A stretch of DNA of 42,243 nt from NCBI RefSeq assembly GCF_002778315.1, contig NZ_NESA01000019.1:1-42243 (forward strand), given 5' to 3'. Shown piece by piece: positions 16,901 to 28,900 of this stretch. Position numbers and translations under genes: made by a program. Numbering within the stretch: position 1 is the first letter of the stretch; each line of letters starts with the position of its first letter. Below the pieces are notes generated by a model. The model was not told the DNA's origin. It did not search any database and was given only the letters and a program-made list of their open reading frames with translations. Origin of the DNA: Limnohabitans sp. JirII-31. Its GTDB lineage: Bacteria > Pseudomonadota > Gammaproteobacteria > Burkholderiales > Burkholderiaceae_C.

Positions 16901-19900
16901 ACTGAGGTTCAAAGCCCGCGCCGTGCTGTCGCTGTCAATGGCGCTGTTGGTGGTGATCACCGCATTGGCACCGCTAGCCAACAGGGTGGTGTCTGCGCCC
17001 AAGGTGACGGGGCCACTGTAGGACTGGTTGCCAGTGGTGTTGACGCTGCTGCCGTTCAAGGCAATCGCGCTGGCGCTGGTGTTCAGGCTGGCCAGTGCTG
17101 CGGTGTTGCCCAGCGTGCTACTGACCACCACGCGGCTACCGCTGCCTGTTGCTCTGAGGTTCAGCGCCCTTGCCGTGCTGTCGCTGTTGACCGTGCTGCC
17201 AATTGAGATCACCGCGTTGGCACCGCTTGACAACAAGATGGCATCGCTGCCCAGCGTCATGGCACCTGCATAGCTTTGATTGCCGGTAGAACTGACATTG
17301 GCGGCCAGACGCGTGGTGCCGCTGACGTTGACGCTGCTGACGTTGCTCACATCTCCGCCGAGGTTTGCGTTGCCGGTGACGTTCATGCTGTAGCCCGCAC
17401 CCGCCAGGGTGGAGCCACTGGTGGTGATGACGTTGTTGCCGGTGAGTGCGGTGTCGGCACCCAGCGTCACAGCACCTGCATAGGTCTGGTTACCTGTGGT
17501 GTTGACGCTGCTGGCGTTCAAAGCAATCGCGCTGGCGCTGGTGTTCAAGCTGGCCAGTGCGGCGGTGTTGCCCACGGTGCTGCTGACCACCACGCGGCCA
17601 TTACTGCCTGCTGCACTGAGGTTCAAAGCCCGTGCTGTGCTGTCGCTGTTGACGGTGTTGGTCAGCCAAATGATGGCGTTGCTACCGCTGGTTGAGACGG
17701 CGGCATCGCTGCCCAAAGTCACAGCCCCTGCATAGCTTTGGTTGCCCGTAGAGCTGACATTGGCGGCCAGACGCGTGGTGCCGCTGATGTCCAGCGTGGT
17801 GATGCCGCTGACATCGCCCGCGAGGTAGGCATTGCCTGTGACGTTCATGCGGTAGCCCGCACCTGCCACGGTGGAACCACTGGTGGTGATGACGTTGTTG
17901 CCGGTGAGTGCGGTGTCGGCACCCAGCGTCACAGCACCTGCATAGGTCTGGTTACCTGTGGTGTTGACGCTGCTGCCATTCAAGCCGATGTTGGCGGCGG
18001 TCAGGTTGAGGGCGGTCAGCGCGTTGTTGTTGCCCAGCGCAGCGTTGACCACGGCAGAGCCGTTGGCACCCGAGGCGTTGACGGTGAGCGCACGTGCCGT
18101 GCTGTCACTGTTGACGGCGCTGTTGGTGGTGATCACGGCGTTGGAGCCGCTGGCCGAGAGGGTGGTGTCTGCGCCTAAGGTGACGGGGCCGGTGTAGGTC
18201 TGGTTGCCTGTGGTGTTGACGGTGCTGCCGTTCAAGGCAATGGCGCTGGCGCTGACGTTGAGTGCTGTCAGCGCGTTGGTGTTGCCCAGCGCGCCATTCA
18301 AGACCGCCGAGCCATTGGCCCCCGAGGCATTGACGGTGAGGGCACGTGCGGTGCTGTCGCTGTTGACCGTGCTGGCGGTGGTGATCAAGGCATTGGTGCC
18401 GCTTGACAACAAGGCGGCATCGCTACCCAGCGTCATGGCACCTGCATAGCTTTGATTGCCGGTGGTGCTGACATTGGCCGCCAGACGCGTGGTGCCGCTG
18501 ACGTTGATGCTGCTGACGTTGGTCACATCTCCGCCGAGGTTGGCGTTGCCTGTGACGTTCATGCGGTAGCCCGCACCTGCCACGGTGGAACCACTGGTGG
18601 TGATGACGTTGTTGCCGGTGAGTGCGGTGTCGGCACCCAGCGTCACAGCACCTGCATAGGTCTGGTTACCTGTGGTGTTGACGCTGCTGGCGTTCAAGCC
18701 GATGTTGGCGGCGGTCAGGTTGAGGGTAGCCAGAGCGTTGGTGTTGCCCAGCGCGGCGTTGACCACGGCAGAGCCGTTGGTACCCGAGGCGTTGACGGTG
18801 AGGGCGCGTGCGGTGCTGTCGCTGTTGACCGTGCTGCCGGTGGTGATCACCGCGTTGGCCCCGCTGGCCGAAAGCGTGGTGTCGGCGCCCAAGGTGACGG
18901 GGCCACTGTAGGACTGGTTGCCTGTGGTGTTGACGGTGCTGCCGTTCAAGGCAATCGCGCTGGCGCTGGTGTTCAAGCTAGCCAGTGCGGCGGTGTTCCC
19001 CAGTGCGCCATTGAAGACTGCGGAGCCATTGGCCCCCGAGGCATTGACGGTGAGGGCACGTGCGGTGCTGTCGCTGTTGACCGTGCTGGCGGTGGTGATC
19101 AAGGCATTGGTGCCGCTTGACAACAAGGTGGCATCGCTGCCCAGCGTCATGGCACCTGCATAGCTTTGATTGCCGGTAGAACTGACATTGGCCGCCAGAC
19201 GCGTGGTGCCGCTGACGTTGACGCTGCTGACGTTGGTCACATCTCCGCCGAGGTTGGCGTTGCCTGTGACGTTCATGCGGTAGCCCGCACCTGCCACGGT
19301 GGAGCCGCTGGTGGTGATGACGTTGTTGCCGGTGAGTGCGGTGTCGGCACCCAGCGTCACAGCACCTGCATAGGTCTGGTTGCCTGTGGTGTTGACGCTG
19401 CTGGCGTTCAAGCCGATGTTGGCGGCGGTCAGGTTGAGGGTAGCCAGAGCGTTGGTGTTGCCCAGCGCGGCGTTGACCACGGCAGAGCCGTTGGTACCCG
19501 AGGCGTTGACGGTGAGGGCGCGTGCGGTGCTGTCGCTGTTGACCGTGCTGCCGGTGGTGATCACCGCGTTGGCACCGCTGGCCAACAAGGTGGCATCGCT
19601 GCCCAGCGTGATGGCACCCACATAGGTTTGGTTGCCGGTGGTGCTGACATTGGCGGCCAGACGCGTGGTGCCGCTGACGTTGACGCTGCTGACGTTGGTC
19701 ACATCGCCCGCGAGGTTGGCGTTGCCTGTGACGTTCATGCGGTAGCCCGCACCTGCCACGGTGGAGCCACTGGTGGTGATGACGTTGTTGCCGGTGAGTG
19801 CGGTGTCGGCACCCAGCGTCACAGCACCTGCGTAGGTCTGGTTGCCTGTGGTGTTGACGCTGCCGCTGTTCAAGGCAATGGCGCTGGCGTTGGCGTTGAC

Positions 19901-22900
19901 AGACGCCAGAGCGGCAGTGTTGCCCAGTGCGCCATTGAGCACTGCTGAGCCGTTGGTGCCCGAGGCGTTGAGGTTCAAAGCCCGTGCCGTGCTGTCGCTG
20001 TTGACGGGGCCGTTGGCGGTGATCACGGCGTTGGCGCCGCTGGCCGAGAGGGTGGTATCAGCACCCAGGGTGACAGCACCGGTGTAGCTCTGGTTGCCTG
20101 TGGTGTTGACGCTGCCGTTGTTCAAGGCAATCGTGCTAGCGTTGGCATTGACAGACGCCAGCGCAGCGGTGTTGCCCAGTGCGCCATTGAGCACCGCTGA
20201 GCCGTTGGTGCCCGAGGCGTTGACGTTCAAGGCACGTGCGGTGCTGTCGCTGTTGACCGTGCTGGCGGTGGTGATCAAGGCATTGGTGCCGCTTGACAAC
20301 AAGGCGGCATCGCTGCCCAGCGTCATGGCACCTGCATAGCTTTGATTGCCGGTAGAACTGACATTGGCCGCCAGACGCGTGGTGCCGCTGACGTTGACGC
20401 TGCTGACGTTGGTCACATCTCCGCCGAGGTTGGCGTTGCCTGTGACGTTCATGCTGTAGCCCGCACCTGCCACGGTGGAGCCGCTGGTGGTGATGACGTT
20501 GTTGCCGGTGAGTGCGGTGTCGGCACCCAGCGTCACAGCACCTGCGTAGGTCTGGTTGCCTGTGGTGTTGACGCTGCCGCTGTTCAAGGCAATGGCGCTG
20601 GCGTTGGCGTTGACAGACGCCAGAGCGGCAGTGTTGCCCAGTGCGCCATTGAGCACTGCTGAGCCGTTGGTGCCCGAGGCGTTGAGGTTCAAAGCCCGTG
20701 CTGTGCTGTCGCTGTTGACGGTGTTGGTTAGCCAAATGATGGCGTTGCTACCGCTGGCCGATAGGTTGTTATCTGATCCCAGCGTGATGTTGCCGATGTA
20801 GGTCTGGTTGCCCGTGGTGTTGGCGCTGCTGCCATTGAGGGCGATGGCCGTGGTGTTGACGCTGAGGTTGGCCAAGGCCGCACTGTTGCCCACAGCACCC
20901 AACACCACCACACGCCCCGTGGCGTTGCTGGCGTTCAAGTTCAAGGCGCGCGCCGTGCCATCGCTGTTGACCGTGCCGTTGAGGGTGATCACGGCTGCCG
21001 CGTTGTTGGCCTGCATCTGGGTGTTGGCGCCCAGAGTGATGGACCCTCGGTACGACTGGTTCCCATTGGAGGTGATGCTCGCTCCGTTGAGTGCGATGTT
21101 GGTGGCATTGAGCGTCACGTTTGTCAGCGGCCCGGTGTTGCCCAAGGCACCGTTCAAGATCGTGCTGCCGCCTGGGGTGCTGAGGTTGATGCTCAGCCAA
21201 TGTGCAGCCGCAGCGTTGCTGTTGACCGTGCGGTTGAGCTTGACAGTGGCCGTGGCATTGCTGGCATTGAGGTTGACATCGGTTTCCAGAACCACCGTGC
21301 CGTTGTAGGTTTGGTTGCCGCTGGAGCTGACGTTGCCGTTGAGGCTGCTGTTGCCCGTGACCCAGAGGTTGCCAAGGCCCGTGAAGTCGCCACCTGTGAC
21401 CAAGTTGCCACTGTTGGCTGCGGCCACGTTGTTCACACTCAGGTTGTAGTTGCCACCCACCAAGGTGGCGTTGGTGGTGACCGTGGTGGCATTCATGGTG
21501 GTGTCTGCACCCAAGGTCAGCAAGGCGTTGTAAGTCTGCGCCTTGGTGCTCACAAAAGAGCCGCCCGTCAGGGTCACGCTGCTGTTGCCGTTGACGGTGA
21601 TGTTGCCCGCGTTGCTCACGCCGTTGTCGGCATAGCTCAGCGGGGTGTCAAGGTTAAAGCTGCTGGCACGTGAGAACAGTTCCAGCGACGAGATGGTGGT
21701 CAAGTTGGTGGCAAAGCTGGCGCGCTTGGTGGTGCCGAGGGTGGTGTTGAGGTCGGTGTTCATGCCCGAGGCCGAACTGTTTTGCGTGCTCAAGCGTGTG
21801 ATGCCCTGGACCACCTTGCCCATCACATTGGTGTTGGCGTCTTTGTAGAGGTAGGCGGTGTTGTCGGTGAGGATGCGGTCGGTATACGACATGCCTGCCA
21901 CCGTGCTGTTGACGGTGCTGTTGCCGTCGAGCATCAACAAGGTGGCCAACTGCGTGGTGTTGAAAAAAGGCACGCTGAGGGTCACGTTGAAGGTGGCCCC
22001 TGCGGCAGAGCCACCGCCGCCACTGATGGTCACATTGGGAGCCGATGTGTAACCCGTTCCGGCGTTGGTGAGGGTGATGCTTTGCATCGTGTTGTTCGAT
22101 GCATTGCGGGTCGACGTGGCGGTGGCACCCGACCCACCGCCACCGCTGATGCTGACCGTGCCGTTGTTGACGTAGTTGCTGCCGCCGCTGGTGACGGTGA
22201 TGTTGGCAATCGTCTCAGGAATGGCCGAGTCGCTGAACAAGGTGTTGGTGCCCACCACGCTGTAGTAATAACCGTTGACCCCGGTAGACGCCGTGCCGCC
22301 GTTGAGCAAGGTGCCCGATGTGTATTGCCCCACCTGTGCGCGTTGCGCCACAGACCCATTGCTCAAGTAGGCATAGCCTTCAATGCCGCGTGCTTGTGTT
22401 GGGTAGAACACTTGCAGATAGGGGAAGAGGCCTGTGCTGGTGTTCCAGTTGGTATTCGAGCCATTGAAACCCACGGTGTTGCTGAGGGTGTCTTTGAACT
22501 GCGCAGTGGTCAAACCGGTGCCAAAGCCACCGCTGGCGGATTGGTTGGAGGTGTCGGTATTCCAATACAAATTGGACTTGGTCACGCGAAGCGCGGTGGC
22601 GTTGAAGTTGCCAAACACGCCCCCGATGTTGGCTGGGCTGGGGTTGCTGGCGGTGTTGAAGCTGGTCATGCCCGTGGCGTAGCCGTTGGTCAACGTGCCC
22701 CGGTCTGCGTAACCGATCAAGCCGCCCACGTTTTGCGTGCCGGTGACCGAGCCCATGGCGTAAAAGTCACTGATGCTGCCGATGAAGTTGGCATCCAGGT
22801 AACCGACAAAACCACCGACGCCTCCTGTGGTGGATGCGGTCGAGGTGTTGGTTTGCGTCACCGCACCGGTGGCATACGAGGTGTTGATCGTCGCACTGTT

Positions 22901-25900
22901 GGTGATGTAGGCCGCAAAGCCCCCGACCTTGCCCAAACCCGTGACCGAGCCCGCAGCGCGCGAGCTGGTGATGCTGCCGTTGTTCATCGTCCCAACAAAG
23001 CCGCCCACTCGGCTGCCACTGGCGGTCAACCCCGTGTCGCCTGCTGAGACCACGGTGTTGGCAAAAGAGGTTTGGATCGTGCCGCCGTTTTGGTAGCCTG
23101 CAAAACCGCCCACCGAGTAGGGGCCCACCACCGTGCCCCAAGCGCCTGAGTTGCTGATGGTGCCGCCATCTATCCATCCGACAAAGCCACCCAGATAGTC
23201 GTTTTGAGCGCTGGTGCTGGTGCTGCTGGTGGCGTTGCTGATGGTGCCGGAGTTTTGCCCCACAAAACCACCCACACGTTGCGTACCTCGGACGCCCACC
23301 AAGCTGGTGGGGTTGACCACGCTGATGGTGTCCGACGAGTAGCTGATGGTGCCCTGGTTCCACCCAGCAAAGCCACCCACGTAGTACGAGTTGCTGCTGT
23401 TGGCGGTGTAAACATAGCCCGTGGAAGACGAGGTGTTGATGGTGCCCACGTTGAAGCCCACCAAGCCACCTATGTAGTTGTTCGTGGCCGTGACGTTGCC
23501 CGAGCTGGTGCCAGAGTTGACCACCGAGTCATTGCGACCCACCAGACCGCCCACCTGCTGCCCACCGCTGACAGAGCCACTGGACGTGGGCGCTGTGAGC
23601 GTGCCGGAGTTGTAGCCTGCGAATCCACCGACGTAGGCACCTAGACCCGTGACGTTGCCCGTGGCGTAGGCGTTGGTGACGGTGCCGCCCCCTATATTGC
23701 CTGCCAGACCACCAACGTAGTTGGAGTTGCCAGTCACTTTGCCGGTGGCATAGGCGCTGTAGATGTTGCCGCCGTCTGTGCTGCCTACCAAGCCACCCAC
23801 ACGCTCGCCTGCGCCTGTGACATTGCCCGTTGCGTAGGAGGTGACAGAGCTGATGTTGTTGCCTAGCTGGTTGAAACGACCCGCGAGCCCGCCCACATAG
23901 GATGAGCTACCCGTGACATTGCCCGTGGCGTAGGACGCATCAATGTAGGTCGCATAGCCAGCCAGGCCTCCCACGTGATCGCTGGGACCGATCACATTGC
24001 CTGTGGCATACGTGGTACGTACCCAGTTACTAGCGTAGCCGACCAAGCCGCCCGTGTAGGAAGAGGTGCCTATGACATTGCCAGTTGAATACGAGTTGTC
24101 GATGGTGTTGTCTATGTGGCCAACCAATCCACCGGATTGGTTGCCACCTGTGACCAAGGCCCCGGTGTAATTCGAGTTGTTGATGCTGCCACCCATATAA
24201 CCCGCCACGCCACCGGTGTAGGTGCCGCCTGTCACCGTGGCCGTGCTGTTGCCGTAGTTGATGGTGTTGCTGTAGCCCGTCAGGCCGCCCACATAGTCGG
24301 AGTTGGAGGTGACGTTGCCACTGCTGTAAGCGTAAGACAGGGTGTTGTCGTGGTGACCAATCAGCCCCCCTGTTTGTTGGCTGCCTTTGACCAAGCTGCC
24401 GATGTAGCGCACGTATTTGACGTCTGTGCCCGTGACATAGCCACCGATACCGCCGGTGTAGGTGTTGCCGGTGTAGCCGGGCACACCGGCGTTGGTCCAA
24501 CCCGTGACCGTGCCGCTCATTTGGGCGTTGGTGATGTAGCCCGACGAGAACGAGCCCACCAAACCACCGGTGCGTTCCCCGTTGCTCTCGACATTGCTGG
24601 AGACAAAGGTGTTGTAGCTGGGGGTGCTGTTGACTGAGACGTTGACCCCCAGTTGGCCCATGGCCTCTCCGGCCAAACCACCGACGTAGTTAAAACCCTT
24701 GACCAAGCCGATGGTGTGGTTGCTGTTGCTGATTTCTGAGTAATTGGAGTTGAGGTAACCGACCAAGCCACCGGTGCGGTAAACCGAAATATTGGTTTTG
24801 GCCACGCTGGTCACAGCGCCCGTGCTGCTGCTGCTGGTGATGCGCCCGAACTGGATTTGCCCGGCCAGCCCGCCCACTGCGTTGACCCCTGTGACGTTGG
24901 CCGATGAGCTGATGTTGGTCAACTGCAAGGTCGTGGTGTTGTTGGTATTGCGCCCCCAGCCATAGCCCAACACGCCGCCTGCGTTGCTCCAGCTGTTGTT
25001 GTTTTCGCCTCGATCATCTTTGTCAAGGCCAATGATGTTGTAGTAGTTGTCAGTGCCCGTCACACTGCCCGAGGTATTCGCGTCGGTGATGTTGCGTTGC
25101 CAGTCCGAGCCTGCCACCAGCCCCAAGTTCATCATGCCGTTGATGCTGCCGCTCACGCTGAGGTTGGAGAGCGATAAATTGGCGCTGGCCTGGGTGCTGT
25201 TGTTGCGCAAATGGCCGATGAATCCTAGGTTGGATGTGTTTTGACTCAACGACAAATTGCTGATGATGGCGTTATTGCCACGCAGCTCACCCGCCACATA
25301 GGGCACATACAGGCCCGCAGGCAGGTTCAGGGCGGCGTCCAGGCTGAACTTCAGGGCGCTTTGGTCGGCATAGCCCAGATAGCTTTTGAGTTTGTCAACG
25401 CTGTCAATGCTGTAGTAGCCCCCTGACAGGGTGAAGCTGTTGGCATCGTTGGCGGGCCCGCTGGACAGCCCATCGAGTGCGCCAGCGTTGTACCAGGTGT
25501 TGAATTGGGGCCCATACAAGCCGCCGATGGTCAGCAGGCCGTTGGCGTCGGTCAGGAGCAAGCGGGTGGACGGGCTGTCAGGCGTGTAGGCACGGATGGT
25601 GATGCCCGCCATGTTGTAGTGGGAGTTGGTCACCTCTGCGCCGGGTGTGAGGTAACCGATCAGACCACCAAAGTTCGCGTCGGCGGTGATGTTGACACTG
25701 GCCGTGGTGTTGATGACTTGGCCATAGCTGCCCAGGCGGCCCATCAGGCCCCCCACGTCATAGCGGCCAGTGACGTTGCCCATGGCGTAGCTGTGGTTGC
25801 TCGCACTGCCATAGGCCGATGCAGAGGCTGTGCTGCTGTCGCCCAATGCGCCTTCGAAGTAGCCGATCAAGCCGCCCACATAGTCGCCCGTGGCGGTGAT

Positions 25901-28900
25901 GTTGGTGGTGGCGTAGGAGCCTTGCACCACAGCACTGATGCAGTTGGCCACCCCAATCAATCCACCCACATAGGTGTTGCCTGAGACAGATGGGCCGATG
26001 TAACGGGAGTCTTTGATGGTGCTCGTTCCAGACACGGCACCAATGAGCCCACCCGTGTAATTGGCTCCAGTGACATTGCCTGAGGCGCTCCAATTACCTG
26101 AGGTGCTTGAGATGCTCACAGCTTGGCCTATCAGCCCGGCTGTGTACAGGTTATTTGACGTGACGTTGCCACTGGCGCTCAGGTTGGTTGCCGCATTGGC
26201 CGTGACGGACGCATGTGCGTAGTTGCCAACGGAGAGGTAGCCCATCAAGCCACCGCTTTGGTAGCCAGAGGCATTGATGTCCAGATTGGACGTGAGTTGG
26301 TTGACGGACGAACTGCCGACATAGCCCGCCACGCCACCCGTGTTGCCGCGCAAGTCTTGCCACTGGTCCCCGTCTACGCTGTACGACATGGTGCCGATGA
26401 CCATGGCTTGGGATGCATTGGTGACCGAGGCCAAGCGTGTGGCGCTGACGTTGCCCATGGCACCGTTGCCAAAGTAGCCGATGAAGCCGCCCGTGTTGTC
26501 GAGCCCGCGCGTGGTGCCGCCCAAGATCGCACTCGAGTTGTACAACACGCCACCGTAGAGCGAGCCTATGGCCGTACCCACATAGTATTGGCCGTTGACG
26601 GCGTTGTAGTTGCCAACGCTTTCATAGGGAACGCTGGCGACTTGCAGGTCGCTGATCGTGCTCTTGTGCGCAAAGCCGAAGAAGCCCACGTTGGAGGTTG
26701 ACGCGTTCCAGGAGAAGTTGCTTACTGCGAAACCATTGCCTTTGAATTCAGCCGCTGCAAAGTAGGGCACGAACTTGGTGGTGGCTGCCGCCACGTCCAC
26801 GTTGGCGGTGAGTTTGAACTTGTAGGCGTTGGCGTTGCCACTGGTGTCGCCTTGTGCAAACCCCATCAGGTTGCTCAGGTCGTTTCTGGCGCCGATGGTG
26901 TTGCTGGAGTTGATGGTGTAGTAACCACCATCGCTGTCAAAGTAATTGCCAATGGTCAACGCGCGTGATGCCACGGTGCTCGCGTTGCTGCTCACCCAAT
27001 CGCTGAATTGACCGCTGTACAAACCGCCGATGGTGAGCGTGGGGTTGCCGTTGATGAGCGAAGCGCTGACGTTGTAGTAGGTGTTGGACAGGTACGCACC
27101 TGGCTTTAAAAAGCCCACGATGCCGCCGTAGCTGTTGCTGCCGGTGACGTTGCCCGAAAAGTAGGCGTTGTTGATGCGCCCAGCGGTCATCTCGCCGACC
27201 AAACCGCCGACAAAATTGGAGCCAATGACGTTGGTGTTGCCACTGCCGCCCGCATAGGCGTTGTTGATGAGGACGTCGCTTCTGCGTTGCTCACCCACCA
27301 AGCCGCCCACATAGGTGCCGCCTGTGATGTTGGCGTTGGACACGTACGAGTCATTGATGGTGACACCATTGCGTGCCCAGCCGACCATGCCGCCTGTGGC
27401 ACCTGTCGAGTTGATGGTGATGCGTGAGCTGGCGTTGCTGACGCTGGAGTTGGAGATGGTGATGCGCCCATCCACGTAACCCGCTAGGCCACCAACACCT
27501 AGATCACCGGTCCCACTGCTCACTGACGTGCCGCTGTAGCTTGAATTGTTGAGTGTTAAAGAGTTTCCCGCGTAACCAACCAGTCCACCTGTCGTTGCGT
27601 GGTTGGTGCTGCGCACCGTGCCGCTGGCCGAGACATTGGTCATCACCGTGTTGTCCCAGTTGTAGCCCACCAGACCACCCACATAGGCCCAATAGTTCAG
27701 CACATTGCCCGATGCACTGGCGTTGGTGATGGCTCCGGAATAGTGGTAGCCGATCAACCCGCCGACACTGGTGTAAGTCGACGTCAAGCAGCCCGTGACA
27801 TTGCCTGAGGCAGAAGCGTTGGTGACCGCTCCCCAGTTGTAGCCGACCAGGCCGCCCACGTAGTTGCCGCTGCCGGTGACGTTGCCTGTGGAGTCGGAGT
27901 CGGAGAGCCCGTAGTTGTTCCACTTTTCGCCAAACAGACCTCCCACTGAGTTGCTGTTGCCATTGCTGATGATGGTGCTGTTGAGGTTGTGCACGTTGCT
28001 GGCCGTCATCAAGGTGCGTCCCGCAATGCCACCGGTTTGTGCAAAACCCGTCACGGGGTTGTTGACGACCCAAGCGTCGCGGATCGTGCCGCTTTCGGTG
28101 TAGCCCACGATACCGCCGGCTGCTGAGCCGCTGCCAGTGAGGTTCACCGACCCATTGGCCGCCATGATGCCGGTGATGTTGGCTCCGTTGGCATAGCCCG
28201 AGAGGGTGCCAAAGTAATTCATGTTGAGGCCGGTGACGTTGGCTTTTTCAAACCGGACGTCTTGCACCACGGCACCGCCGCCCAATTGGGAAAACATGCC
28301 CGAGAAGCTGGCGCCGTTGCTGCGGATGCTCAGGTTGGTGACGGTGTGCCCCAAGCCCGCCAAGCTGCCGGTGAAGCTGCCATTGCGAACGTAGGTGTAG
28401 GGGTAGGGGTTGCCGATGCCTGTGCCGTTGTCTTGTCCTGCCACGCCTGGCAGCAAAAAGCTGGTTGCATCTATGTCGGTGCGCAGTGCGTAATTGCCAG
28501 TGGCCAAAGAGGTGTTGAGCTCTGCCAGTGTGGTGATGAAGGTGTAATTTTTGAGGTTGGCGCTGTTGGTGCCGTCTTGTGTGGTGAAGGTCTGACCCGA
28601 GGCACCGCTGAATTGCAGGCGTCCAGCAAACCCACTGCTGCTCAGGCCAAAGCCGTAATAGCCCACGTTGTTGCCCCCACCCGTGGCTTGGCTGGTTTTG
28701 ATGGCAATGCTGCTGTTGGCATTGTTGATGTAGACGGGGGCCAAGATGTTGACCGATGTCGTGCCGGACAAGGTCAGCGTGGCGCCATTGCTCCAATTGG
28801 TGTAAGTCGACGAGGCATTGTTGGCGATGGTGACGTTGCCGCCAAAGTAGCTTTGGTTACCGGTGATGCTGATGTTGGCGAGGCTGTCGAGGGTGATGTT

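Noticed and set aside
16524..20801. A row of about 80-codon plus-strand ORFs repeated every 252, 462 or 714 bp
   Set aside because: They are the antisense reading of the tpsA tandem array; their spacing equals the array period and none has a ribosome site or an independent family.
16400..21340. Regular repeats that could suggest a CRISPR or satellite array
   Set aside because: Units are 210-252 bp, keep the tpsA frame throughout, and there is no alternation of short repeats with unrelated spacers.
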